Notes: generated by a model from the letters alone, not told the origin. DNA of 64,000 nt from Loxodes magnus (GCA_946699065.1 CAMPDV010000901.1:99181-163180), one strand, 5' to 3'; counted from the stretch's first letter, positions 11,956 through 24,680 are shown. Made by a program: numbers and translations.

Positions 11956-12491
11956 CTTAAATATTAAAATTTTATAATATCAATAAATAATTAATAATTA
12001 ATAATAATTAATAAATAATAAAAAAACAAAATTTAATTTAATTTAAAATAAATACTTAATTAAATTTTTTAAATTATAATCAAGATTATTAACTTACTTT
12101 AACCTTATAAATAATATTTTAACCACTTCACAAAAAAAATGATAATTTATACTCAACTTGAAATTTTTACTAAATCTAAAAATTAATCCATAAAATTTTA
12201 TAGCATAAATTTAAACTTTAACTTATTTCATGCTTTCATTTAACAAAATTATATTTTAAATATTTTTAAACATTACCACTTTAAATCAACATACCTCACT
12301 AATTTCTATAACCTATCACTCAACCTTTTTTTTAAACTAATAATATTTAAGAATATAACAAATTTTTAATTAATAAATTAAAAAACTTAATATAACTAAA
12401 AACATTATTAACATTAAACATTCATTTAAATACATTACCAATATCTTATATCTTTAATCGTAAAATTAAATTAAGTCAAATAGCAAGTTAC
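11956..12491. other. G-poor 3' flank of WD40 gene A
   Basis: Between the 154-bp repeat and the end of the WD40 gene, the plus strand is strikingly poor in G. The same skew is seen at 33700-34230 and 58550-59095, and inverted in copy D. No gene is apparent. It probably holds the 3' end of the transcript, but I cannot identify a processing signal. Confidence 0.5.
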
Positions 12492-13578
12492 TCAACTCGA
12501 AACTCTCCACTTTCTTATTGTCCTGTCCCATCCTCCCGATACCAACCATCTATTATCAACACTCAATGCTATAGAATATATTGCATATTTATGCCCTTAT
12601 AAAGTCTATATACACTCACCCTTATCAAAGTTCCAAATCTTGATTGTTTTATCATTTGAACCAGAAAAGATAACACTTGAATCAACACTTAACTGAATAC
12701 TTGATACACCCCTTGTATGACCTTGAAGAGTACGAATACACTAACCAGAAGAGAAGTCCCATATCTTAATAGTACTGTCAACAGAACCCGATATTATATA
12801 CCTATTATCCTTAGACATTTTTATCGATGAAACTTCGCTTGAATGCCCAGTAAGAGTTCGCACAAGCTGACCAGTCTAGAAATTCCAAATCTTTATTGTT
12901 GTATCCCAAGATCCCGATATAATATATCTAGAGTCATAGGAGATTACTACCGATATAACTACATTAGTATGTCCTGACAAAGTTCTTTGGAGATCACCAT
13001 TGAGGAAATTTCAGATCTTTATAGTGTTATCGTAAGATCCCGATACTATATAGCTAGAGTCTGGGGAAATTACTACCGAGTAAACTGAGGAAGTATGCCC
13101 CGTTAAAGTTCTTATGAGAGAACCAGTCTATGAATTTCAGATCTTGATCGTGTTATCAGCAGATCCCGATACGATATAGCTAGAGTCCTAGGAGATTACT
13201 ACCGAGTTAACTGAGGAAGTATGTCCTGTTATAGTTCTTATGAGAGCACCTGTCTGGAAATTCCAGATCTTTATAGAATTTTCAGGAGTTCCTAAACCTG
13301 ATACAATCCAATTCAGGTCACTTGATATGGCTACCGACTAAACACGTGAAGTGTAACTATTAAGGATTTAATCTATAAAATATTAAAGAAATACCTTTAC
13401 TTTGGTCATAACTGATCTTATTTATTAACTTTTAGTAGCATAAGTTAGGCAGAATTTCATACTTAAAATGAAGTAGAGATATTTTCCCTAGTATGTGGCT
13501 TCTCACTCTTAGGAGTTTTCTTAAAAAAATACTTTTAGTAAATTGCTTTTCTTTTTTCTCCATTTATTTTTTCTCCAT
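12492..13578 (-). CDS. Seven-bladed WD40 propeller protein, paralog A
   Basis: The gene has two exons, 13578-13395 and 13372-12492, separated by a 22-nt intron (13373-13394) that begins GTATTT and ends ATAG. Splicing gives 1065 nt, or 354 residues. Exon 1 encodes a basic N-terminus of about 61 residues (MEKK...) that I do not recognise. Exon 2 encodes seven WD40 repeats of 41-42 residues, each with GH near the start and a terminal IKIW-type motif, closing at KWRVSS then TGA. Trp in two blades is encoded by TGA, and Gln by TAA, TAG and CAA. A second in-frame ATG lies at 13563. An unspliced reading from ATG 13460 also stays in frame, but exon 1 is conserved in all four copies. If the last TGA is read as Trp, the protein would be longer. 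WD40 propellers are binding platforms; the partner is unknown. Confidence 0.9.
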
Positions 13579-16500
13579 TTTAATTTTATAACTTAATTCA
13601 ATAAATATTTAATTAAAATAACTCAATGAATTTTACTTACTTAATTTCAATATAATTAAACAATTAAATTATTTATTAAGCATACTTTTAAATATCTTCT
13701 AAAGCATTGGTTTTTCTATTTTTGTCTTAAAACAAGACAAGATAATAAACTAATAGTGTATAAACTTTTAAGATTTTAATTATTTTATATCCTTTTACTT
13801 TTAAATGAAAGGATAAGTTATTATATCAAAAGTTTATAATGAAGAATTTATATCCTTATTATAATAACTTTAATATGCATTTATTAATTATTACTTATTT
13901 GTGCTTAAAATAAAAGACTCTTAATAAGAAAACCTTATTTCGTTGTAGATCTTTTAAATGATAAATAAAATATTACAATTCTTTTAAAAGCTACTGTTAT
14001 TAATTATTGCTTTTCACTTACATTTAATAAAAAAAATTATTTCTTTAATCTTTTTACTAATTAAAAAAATTAAATAAAATAAGTTTCTTATTAACTAGTT
14101 TGAATAAATATTAAAAAACATCAAATTATTTAAAACAAAGCATTTTTAGAATTTATAAGATAAACTCTTTTAATTGTCCACTTTCTTACTACTATTTCAT
14201 TAAAACTTTTTATTTATAAAAGTCTCTCTTATAATAATAAACTAATATAATTTATTATAATGTTGATTCTAAGCAAAATATATAAATGTAATAAATATAA
14301 GTAGTAGAAAGTAAATATTTAAACTAGCTATAAATGGTGTATCACTAATTATATCTTACAATTATTAAATAGTAATATTTAATTTTATTATTAAAATAAG
14401 CTTTAATATGTTTAATTATGTCTATTAAATACTTAAAATTTTATCCTTTTAGCTTTATTAGTTATTAATTAATTTCTCTTTAATTTAGATATTAGATTAG
14501 TTATAATTAATACATTTAGATAACTTTCTCTTTTTATAGCAAACTAATATTATATTTATTATTTATGTTATTTTTGTATCTATCATTTCTAATTAATAAT
14601 ACCTAAATTATTCTAGATTATTTAAAGATAAAAACTTAATTCTATTATTATATACAAATAGAAATTATATTGTTACCACTATTAATACTCTCTTTCTTAA
14701 AATTATTTGTTTGATATTAAGAAAATTATAAGCTTTTAAGAAAGAAAGCATATTTTTAATATCTTCTATTATTATTTTCTGAATTAATAGAAAGAGTAAA
14801 CTTAACATAATATGTTTCTTTGTAGTATGAGATAATATAAGTATTAGATTAGCTAATATAAGTTATTTAAAACTAATCTAATAAATTATTATTTACTCTT
14901 AATACATTTATTAGTCTACTATTATTCTATATCTTTCTGTTCCTAATCAACAATTCTGCATGTTTTGCTTTATATCAGATCCTCATTTATTAATCTTATT
15001 ACAAAAGATTTAAACCTAAAAAGATGATATAGATAGTTATAGAAATATTTGAAGCTGAGTCATTAAAATAAGTTTAAATTTTAGATTATTTATAATTTTC
15101 CTAAATTTAAATTATATTTATATATTCCTTTTTATTAACTATCTTTTGTAATTAACTTTTGTTTGGAAAACTGACAAAAAGATACATTTTGTAAAATATT
15201 TAGTCTTAATTTATCTAAGTTTATTTTAGTGACTATAAGAATATATTAAATTTAAAGTATTAATGATACTAGTTCTATAAAACATTTAGGTAATTATATG
15301 TACTAAAATAAATAGTAAAGAGAAAACATTATTCTTTTATATAATTAAATAAAGAAAAGCTAATTTAAATCTTCAATAGAGTCAATTATTCATATATCTA
15401 AAATTCTCTATTTATCTTAAAATCAAGAGTTTAATATATTATAGCCTCCTTTACTAACTTATTTAGTAATACTAATTCATAAAATCTTAAAAGAAAATTC
15501 CTTTTTACTTTAACTGTACTTGCAAATATTCTAAGTCCTTTAACTAGTTAAAGATAGGCTTAATTAGAGACTAATAAGAAATTTTCTTATCCTCTAGATA
15601 AAATATTTAATAAAGCTGTGGTTGCATTTCTTATTAATGAAGAATAATATTTTAAATTAAAATAAGGAAAATTAATATTTTTCTATTTGTTTAATAAAAA
15701 TTTAAAATAATTTATTATATAAAATCTATTAATATTTTATAAAAAACCAAAGTAAATGCAAAAACATCAGCTAAATATAATTTAAAAAATATTAAGAAAA
15801 TTTATAATTCTAAATGATATTATAAATAAATATTTTAAATATTTACTAATGTTTAGATAAAACATATAATAAATTATGTAATCTCTATTTTAACCTTAGA
15901 AATGTAGTAAAATATTTTTAAAAGTTAAATGAAAAATTATAAGGGAAACTTAAGAAATTAAATATTTCTATAAAAAATGAATATAAAATTTACTAATTAT
16001 TTTATTGACACTATCAGTTCTATTAAATTATTTAAAAATATTACTAAAAGAATAAAATAAAGTATAAATTAATTAATTAAAAAATTTAAAAAATTATAAT
16101 TTAAAACTTTATATTTAACAATATTTGTGATAAAGATAAATATTAAAGAATAAAAATTTCATTAATCTAGCATGGATTGACTTTTTAAATAAAGTAATTC
16201 AACATAAAAATAATTATTCTTAGAAATTTTCAATTTCAATTAAAAAAAATGTTAAAAATGTTAAAAAATTCTCTAACTCTCAGATTTTTATAATCAGTCT
16301 ATTCAAAGATAGTTTATTTTTACTATTTTTCATAGATTATGGATGTATATATGGTATAGGTATTAATTATTTTACTAATCTCAAATTTACTTCTGCTTAA
16401 GTGAAAACTTTTAATAAATAAGTAAAAATAATTTAATTTTTTATTTTCTAAACTTAATATGAAATCCCACTAAATGTTTTTAAAAATAATATAATTTATA

Positions 16501-18600
16501 TCAATATTAAGATTCTAACTTTAAATGTTAAGTAAAGTAGCAAAATAAATTATAATTTTGAATTAAAAACATATTTATTTTTAATTTTATTGATTCAAAT
16601 ATGCCTATAAATAAAAAAATATGAAATTAAAACAATTTTTTATTAAAAGGAGAGTTAAAGATTGTCTAAGAACAATAAATAAAATTAAATTAAAGTTTTT
16701 GATAAATTTGTATTAATAAAATATAAACTATATAAATTTGAATATTATTCTTGCTTATTTAAAATTTAATATTATTTAAATATTTTAAATATTTCTGGTA
16801 ATTAAATTTTATAAAAACTTACTCATTTATAGTTATTAATTATTAGTGAAAATAATATTATTATAATACTATTTATAATTTATTTACGTATATTTATTAT
16901 TTTTATATATTAAATTTCATAGAAAAATAATTAGTAATAATTAGTATTTAATAATTAATGCAATTCTACTAATTATAATTAAAATCAAAGTTTCCAAATT
17001 CTAGGTTTAACAGACTGGAAAATGCTATTTTTTTACTTAAAATAGGTACATAAGGAAATATTATTTATTTATAAAATAAATTATATCAATAGAGTATATA
17101 TCCCTTCTTATTTTTAGTTTCAAATATCCTTTCTATTAACATTTATTTTTTAAACAATTTTGTCGAAACTAATTATAAAAATCTATTTTGTAATAAATTA
17201 AAAACTCTATCAAGTTGATAAGTAATATTTATACTTTTATCGAAGAGAATTTCTTTCTAATTATATTATAGCAAGTGGTTATCATACTTTCAAATATATA
17301 TAAAAATTAAAATATAAATGAGAATAGAATTTTAAAGCCTTTACATTATAAAAAGATGTATTTTATAGATAGTAAATTTAAGCAAAGAAATGATAAAGTA
17401 ATAAAGAATATAATAAATAATTTTATATAATGAATGGATTCTTTTTATCTATTATAAAAATATTTAATTTCTTATTATATATTAAAATAATATATTTTTA
17501 TATTTATAAAATAGTTTTAATTAATTTCTCATATAACTTTATTTTAGCAAAATCTTTATAAATTAAAAAGAATTTAGATATCAAATTTAAAATATTTAAT
17601 TTGTAAAATGATTAAAAATTTAATAAAACTATAATATGATTTTAAGATATAATTAGAAATAAAAGAAAGTATAAAATTTATGTATCGTATTTAAAAAATA
17701 TAATTAAACTTATTTAATATATTTAAATAACTTAAAAAATAATTTTCTTTATTTTTAAACATTTTAAGCATAGTTTTAAATAATTTTAAGTTATATATAT
17801 ATATAAATATTATTATTTTAATAAAAATTATAAATCAAATAGTTTAATTTATATAATTCTTTCACACTATATTTATAGCATTTTCATTTCTTATTATTTT
17901 TATTATTAGATTCTAAATATTTTTAATAGTGAAATTTTATATTTAGTTTTTATTTGTTTCAATACATTTTTCTTCGTTATAACTTTATTATTAAATTGTG
18001 TCATTTATAATATTTATCATATTCTTTTTTTGATTAAATATTATCTTATATTTGTTAAATTCTTGTCATAATAACTTATTAATATCGTAATTATATTACT
18101 TAAAATTTAAGCTCCAATTAATTTAATTCTAGCGAATATCTTCCAATAAATTAAATTTCTTCACTATTAAATTAAATTAATCTATTTTTTCTATATTTTT
18201 AAATTATTTTATTTCAAATTGTCATATTCTATTAAAAAATTACTCTGATGTTTAATAAAGTTCGAAAAGTTATTTTTGCTCATTTTTTCACTTAAATTTT
18301 TTTATATCAAGAAAAATTTGACTAAAATCTTAATTATCACAGTATCAGCCAAGCTTTTTTCTCAACTAGAATCGAATGATTAAGTTTAAATGAAATTCAT
18401 AGTTTATTTAATAGTATTATTTTAATTTTTCATTTGTATTATCGATATCCTTTTTTATATAAAAGCTTCTAACTTTTGGAGTAAAACAAATATCTTTGGA
18501 ATTAATGAGGAGAAAATGCATACTTAAAATTAAATCATTTGATACTATAAAGTTTTAGATAAAACACCAAATATTAGGTTTTGTAATTATTATTATATAA
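13579..18600. other. A+T-rich spacer, no gene recognised
   Basis: This stretch, collinear with 60172-64000 in copy C and in part with 35324-36625 in B, contains only A/T-rich low-complexity sequence. All reading frames have the chance density of reassigned codons, and I saw no domain motif. The 5' region of the WD40 gene must be at its left edge. Confidence 0.5.
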
Positions 18601-18634
18601 AATTGTTTCTCCATTATTAAGGAGTTTTACCCTC

Positions 18635-19527
18635 TCAAAAGTACAGCGCTTCAAGCTTTTCGCTGTTCGTTAAAATACTTGGGCAACAGAAAGATTACAC
18701 GTACCCATCCGCGGGTTTTTTTAATAGGTTTTACGTTATAATTCCCTTAGGACTTGGTTATAGCTCCATTTTCTTCCTCTTGTTCGTACTTCCATTCTCG
18801 TGCAAAAAATCTTGTTCAGCCCAATTGCTTTTGTTCGCTTTGCTTATCAGAAATTCTATTGTTTCCATTGAAACTTCTTACAGTTCCGATATAGTTTTTA
18901 TTGGTTTTAGAAGCGAAAGCATCTCTTCTTGATCGGAATTAGTCTCATTTGAAGTTAAGCTTAGGGTTTGACGATCATTGAGATCGATCCATTATTTAGC
19001 TATTCCATTCTTGATTCTTTTAGGAGTTGAATTTCATATTCTTATTTCACTACTTAATCCCTCAGCTAAGTTGTGTTTTATCCTAATGGTGTTGGATGCT
19101 GAAGAACGCATCCATTTGCGTTCATAGTCATCTATACGATCCCCGTCCATTTAATTTTCTTTGTGGCTTGAAAATTAGTTTTTTGTTCTAGTATTTAAAC
19201 TTTTAAACCTCTTCATTGAAGTTCACCACTCTTAATGCAAACTACACTACATCAAATTGCTCAGAGTTAAAGCCAAAGGATCGTTCCTAGTCACGCAATA
19301 TCATCTCCTACTGCCTTCGAGGCCTCTCTTCCGTTTTGGAGTTTACCAAGTTTGTTTCTGTCGTTTACGACTTTGGAAGTTGTTAGGTCTGTTATTAGTT
19401 TTTTTGCTGATAAAAGGTTGTTCTAATTAAAGAAAAGACGTGAGGTTAGAAGAATGACATCTCGCTTCCTCTCTTCCTTTTTGTCTTTTGAAGAGGTGGC
19501 AAAGAAGCCCTATCGGATGTTTGACAT
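18635..19527 (-). CDS. LINE ORF1-type protein, nearly complete, two frame changes
   Basis: The start ATG is at 19527-19525 on the minus strand. The first 40 residues carry the conserved GFFATSSK motif shared with the ORF1 copies at 1440 and 23751. Three frames succeed one another: about 19527-19290 (Lys/Arg-rich, with few reassigned codons), about 19290-19140 (a coiled-coil block with FNEEVQKFKYQNKKL, matching the DLKEEVKRL block at 1440), then about 19140-18635 (DDYERKWMRSS..., with a hydrophilic C-terminus). The last frame reaches TGA at 18637-18635. G+C is higher than in the flanks. The frame changes may be mutations, sequencing indels or very short introns. No CCHC knuckle is visible in this copy. 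Confidence 0.62.
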
Positions 19528-19879
19528 TTTTTTAATTACATATAAATTGATGTAATTTATAATTATCCAAGCTAGAAAAAACTTAAAATTTTATGAAGTT
19601 AATAATTTAAAATAATTTAATTATTAGATTTAACCTTTTAAATAAAATTTAGTCTTAAACATTTTTTATTTTAAGTTTTGAATATTAAATTATTAAATTA
19701 AATTATTAAATTAAATATGTTAAAGTAAATAATTTTAATTATTTTTAGCTTTTAATATTGCTTCAATAAGAGCTTGCAATATTATTAGAATATAAATATT
19801 TAAAAGATAGTTTAATTAAAATTGTTTTTAAAGTTTCTATCTATATAGAGGACAAAAAACTCAAACTCTATAGATATAT

Positions 19880-22060
19880 TTCACATTTCAAATGACGTGG
19901 ATCACCATGCAAAGCAGCCCCCTAAATTTATGAGAATGATGAAAAACACATAGGATATCCTGCCCCGTTTTCTATTTGCTGTTATATTCTTTCTTTTTCT
20001 TGTTGAAGATACCTACTGTTTGAATAGCTTTTTCTGAAGGAATATACTCGATTTCCTCTTATATTTCCTCTTATATTTCTTCCTGCTTTTCTTCACTTTC
20101 TTCTACATATTTTTGTTATACATCCTGATTTGTTCTTATAGTTTATCCTAATTACATTGCTATAAGACTTGCTTATTCTTTACATGATTTTCTTTTTTTT
20201 CTCCAATTCATATCGTAATTGTTAAGCTTGGAAGTTTTTTCTTGAAAACCTCATATACTGCGCTATTTTAAAATACTGTTCTTGCAATTATAAATAAAAT
20301 AAATTTGACTCCTAAAGGTGGCGTAGGTTTTTCTTCTTTATAACCATCTAATTTTCTCTTATATAACTCGAGCATTTTCTTCAGTTCGATCTTTTGCTAA
20401 ACTGAAAATAATAATTTTTCATTCTTTGCTATTTTAAGATGTATAAATTTGATTTGAAAAAGGATATCTTAAGATTTGATAAATATTTAACATTTATTTA
20501 GTTTTATTTACTTTTTCTTATTCAGTTTATTAAGTACTAAGAACATTTTAAGTATTTTAGTCTATTTTTTAGTGGGAGCATTTTATTATACTACTTTAAG
20601 TATCTACTCTCCTGTTCAAACAGCACATCTATTAAACTTACTAGCTCCTAGAATAAATTCGGCAACTCCTGCTTCACTTAAGGAGCTTTTCCCACTTGGA
20701 CAGATTGCTAAACATAGAATAGTAATTCCATTCAAATGTTTACAATTTTACCTTACTAAAAATTAATTCTTCTAAGTAGAATATAAGCTAGACATTCTTC
20801 ATGGTCTCTAAAATACTGTTCTGAAGCAATCTAATTCAAAATTTCAACTTATTGTCTTATTTTGCACTGAACTTCATACTTTTTTGTGTAAATATTCAAT
20901 CAGTTAATCACTTTCAAGTATGCTTTTCATTTAAAGACTTGGAATATTTCTAGCAAATCTTTCCCAAATCATTCTAAGGATTTAATCAGATAATCCATCA
21001 GCTGTTATATTTTATTGATGAGTAAAATATAAACCATAGAAAAACACCATAAATCGGTTATTTAAGAATGCTTTACTATTTCAAAATATCTCATATTATA
21101 AAGTATGAAGTCATAGTCACTAGGATCAAGAAAAATTTTATAATCTCTATATTTTAAAGCTGTTTCAAGAGAGCTATTTCTCTTCTTCATCAATTCTTCC
21201 AATAGCTATATTCCTTACAATTTCAACTAAAAGCTTACCAAGTTAGGAACTTTCACGGATTATTCTCTTAGAATTATTTATACAGTGTTTATCATAGCCA
21301 ATATATAGATTAAAAATTTGTCTTCTTCTGATCTATAATAAGCCATTAAAGTACCATAAATACATGCTAGGTAAGACTAAACCATTTCAAGAGCATATAT
21401 TTTTTATTTCCCCCTCTAATCTTAAAAACTTATTCTATGCATCAGGCTCTAGATGTACGAAAAATGATATTAATCAGTTTTAGTTCTCAGGGAGTTTCTT
21501 TCTCCAAAATGCATTATTTATTATACTGCAAGGTAATAATCCTAAAACACCTCACTAATTTACACGCTTCATCCAGACCCAATTATTAGTTCTAAAATAT
21601 AAACAGGTACAGTTCCCTTTTGTAATGTTACATCTGTTTCTGGTAGTTAAAAAACTAGCACTAAATACGCATCACCTTCAGTTTTTCCATCATGATTTTT
21701 AAAGGTATCATTAAGCATTTCAATTTCTACATTTTATCTCAATAAATTTTATCTCTCTGCAGCTCACTAAGTATGAGATGGTATTTAATAATTAATTATT
21801 GGAGTCAGGCAATCTTAATAAGATATAAAAAGTACAGGGACTGTAAATTTAATAGCAATAAAAAGTGTTAATTAATATATAATAGATTTTTAGAATATTT
21901 ATACTACTGAAGACGCGGTATGGGTCAGAATTAATTACTTGAACTATTCTTCAGAGATAAAAAATAAAATGATATAATCACTAGCTAAAGATAAGTAGCA
22001 AGATGTACTTTAAAAAAGTCTTATCTACTTTTAATGAATCTTAGTTTATTGTCTTGAATT
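19880..22060 (-). CDS. Tentative minus-strand protein gene of unknown function
   Basis: One minus-strand frame can be followed from about 22060 to 20450 without change. It contains protein-like blocks such as KNHDGKTEGDAYLVLVF and AERQNLLRQNVEIEML, the latter faintly like RIH-domain text of IP3/ryanodine receptors. A second block at about 20400-19880 ends in a Glu-rich repeat (EEIQEEIQEEIE) and GQDILCVFHHSHKF. A splice or frame change would be needed to join them. Base composition is richer in G+C than the flanks. The density of reassigned codons (about 9%) is near chance, so coding status is uncertain, and no function is assigned. Confidence 0.33.
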
Positions 22061-22379
22061 GGTTATTCTTTTAAAATTACATTGCAATGTATTATTTCAA
22101 ATTTTATATAAAACTTCACACTGAATCTTAAATGTATCCCAACTCTGATGTAGCATTTATTTTAACAAAGTACAGTAACCTTAAATATTTAAAGAATTTA
22201 AAATAAATGACTTAACATTTTCAAATAGAACTTTAAGATGCTAGTAGTAGCAAATAATTTTAAATAAAGTTTTAAATAAAATAGAATTAAAGTTTTATTC
22301 AGATGTAATAGGAAGGTTGAGTGCGATGCCTACTTCACACCTTTATTTTAAAGATTAAGATAATAACATTGACTAATAG

Positions 22380-22900
22380 AAATTTCCAACTTATACTTAC
22401 ACAATATTAAACAAGACAATGATTAGAGAAATAGTATCAATTTTCAAATTAATGACCTTTAGTTACAATTTTTAGTATTATTTGAAATATAGGTACTATT
22501 AAATAAAACACTCTTAAATTTGCATTTGCGGAGAATAAGAAACCTACTAACATATTTCTTAATGTGACGCTCTGCAAGATTTAATGGAAGAATTTAAAGA
22601 CTTGAAAAATTATGATTTGCTTAAACTTATAACTTACAAAAAATTTAAATTAATTCTAACTTCCATACTCTAGGATAACTTTAACAAATTGACTTAAGAA
22701 TTAAATACTTTCATTCAAAATTGCTTCATAGAAGAATTTAAATTTTAGAGTAAAAAAACGAACAAGTGGAAGAGTTAATGGAATAATTTGGCTTGTGAGC
22801 AAGTGCAGAAGAAAATGATTAAAGAAAATTAAATCAAGATTATTGAGATGGAAGTTGTAAAACATTTTTTATTATCTATATGAAATATGGTAAACACATA
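22380..22900 (+). pseudogene. LINE ORF2 C-terminal fragment
   Basis: At 22521-22565 the plus strand encodes CICGEQETYQHISQC, an intact C-x-C-x7-H-x4-C finger as found at the end of many LINE ORF2 proteins. A Lys/Glu-rich helical tail follows, up to about 22850. No endonuclease or RT sequence is recognisable upstream, so this is a 5'-truncated remnant. It belongs to a different subfamily from the copies at 3180 and 8711. Confidence 0.65.
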
Positions 22901-23239
22901 TAAATTTTAATTATTATATATATTAATCAATATAAGTAAAAAAAATAACCATTTTTAATTTTTAACTTAATTTTTAAATTATATATCAAAAAAATATAAA
23001 TTTAAATTAGAATTATAATTGAAAATATTATTAAAGTTAAGGCTTTAAAAATGAAAGCTAATGTTTTTATAATTAAATAATTTTTTAAATTAAATTAGTA
23101 ATTAGTTATCATTTTCATATTATATCAAGATTAAAAATTGCTTTGCAAGCGTAACAATCTTTTTGCTTAATTAAAATGCTGCAAAAATTTTAATTAATTA
23201 TAAATAATAAAAATTAAAGTTTAGGTTTAAATCTTTAGT

Positions 23240-23751
23240 TATTGTCACCTTCAATTATCATTGAATCATTTCTTTATTCTTTCAATTCCATTTAAAGATG
23301 TAGTTTGTACTGATTTTCTTCTATTTTTTCTAATTTGCTGATTAGTTCTTTCTGCTTCTATTGCTAGTTTTGAGATTAACTACTCTAGTCTTGTGATATA
23401 TTTCAAAATGCGTTAAGGTCTCTTTCTTAGGTCACGAGTCTCGATTCTATTTCCTCTGCAAGTTCAAGTTTTACATTAACTTCTTATTGTCTTTCTTCAA
23501 CATTTTTACCTCTTCCTGGAGGTCTACCACCATTTTAACAAGCTAATCATAGTTTATTTACTATTATGTGGTGAGATTCGAGACTTCCGAGCGCATAATA
23601 TTCTTATCCTATTTTTAGGTTTTTTTTAGAGGTGGGAGATTCATCCTGATTGATGATTTTTTATTACTCTTTTCCTGGTCCTAACCTTTCTAGGATGTCG
23701 TTACTCCTACTTTTTAGGAGCCACGAAGAATCCCGGTTTGAATCCTGACAT
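23240..23751 (-). pseudogene. LINE ORF1 N-terminal fragment
   Basis: The start ATG is at 23751-23749 on the minus strand. Its first residues (MSGFKPGFFVAPKK) match the N-terminal motif of the other two ORF1 copies. After a frame change, the coiled-coil block reads VVDLQEEVKMLKKDNKKL. After another change, a second coil runs ITRLEQLISKLAIEAE. The second coil is closely related to 39700-39930. The fragment is interrupted and lacks a C-terminus. Confidence 0.65.
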
Positions 23752-23759
23752 CTTTTAAA

Positions 23760-24680
23760 AAAAATAAGGTTAAAAGATAATAATTAATAAAGATAAAATG
23801 TAAGATAAACTTTAGAATTTATAATAAATAAAATTAAAAAAAGTAAAATTTCATTCAATTAACAGATAATCCTTATTATTTTTAATTTAGATCCTCTTAA
23901 AATAAAATAGATAAAAAGATATTTTAATTAATGTTATAATCTAAAAATATTAGAAGTAAAAAAAGAGTTAAATCTTAAATGATTCTTTAGTAATAATATT
24001 TATAGATAATCGTTAGTAAAGAAAAAGAAAATCATAAATTTTAAGATTTTTTATTAAGTTTATGAAGAAAAAATTAATATTAAAATTCATTCCTAAAATG
24101 AATTACAATTTAAACATATTTAACTACTAATTATTTAAATTTTACATATTTTTAAAAAGCTAAATTTTTATATAAATTAAAGAACTATTTCTAAAATTAA
24201 ATAAATATTTTTATTATATATTAAAGAATTAAAAAATTTATAAATGTGCAAGGCAATTACAAATAAACCTTTCTTAAAAAAGAGTTTAGCGTTTAGAAAA
24301 TTATAAATAAATATATAATTACTAAAACATTTAAACTAAAAATTACATAAATATTCTTATTTTTAGCAAATTTTAGCTTTAAATTCTAAAATTAAAAGGT
24401 TATCTTAATTTAATAAAAAAGCGAAAAAGATATCTAATAGTAAAAGATTGAAATTAAAAGAGATAATATTTATAGGATATTAATGAACCTATTAAGTAAA
24501 AAAGAATTTCTAAAGTTTTATTATTATTATTAAATAATTAATTCTTATGCTACATAATTATTTGATTTAGTATAAACTAGCTAAAATGTAATAAAAATAT
24601 AATATAAAATTAGTTGTTTAAGTTTAATAAAATAGATTTAAAATACTTTGATTAATATATAGTTAAATATTCTAAAAGGG
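23760..24680. other. A+T-rich spacer, nothing recognised
   Basis: Between the ORF1 fragment and the first base of copy B, the sequence is low-complexity A/T. The boundary with copy B at 24681 shows no obvious short duplication or inverted repeat. Confidence 0.5.

Larger units (their letters stand above)
1..17398 (+). repeat. Long segmental repeat, copy A
   Basis: This segment recurs in the same orientation as copy B and copy C. Bases 1-14876 match 24681-36625, and 2092-17398 match about 50150-64000. Identity is roughly 90% or better wherever I compared lines. Copy A differs from B by a 2.86-kb LINE-containing insertion (1432-4291), an 804-bp LINE insertion (8557-9360) and a shared-with-C deletion near 7140. 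It contains one WD40 gene on the minus strand. The left end may lie outside the window, because copy B starts exactly where the window starts. The right end is not defined because copy C is cut by the window end. Confidence 0.93.

Noticed and set aside
13579-18600. Long open frames under the reassigned code
   Set aside because: With no unconditional stop, every frame is open. Reassigned codons occur at the chance rate (about 9%) and no motif was found.
20572-20766. Plus-strand 64-codon ORF
   Set aside because: It overlaps the minus-strand frame that looks more gene-like. Both strands are open here, and the plus translation matches nothing I know.
23700-23751. tRNA-like B box (GGTTTGAATCC) on the plus strand
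   Set aside because: It is the reverse complement of the conserved start of an ORF1 coding sequence. There is no A box or cloverleaf.
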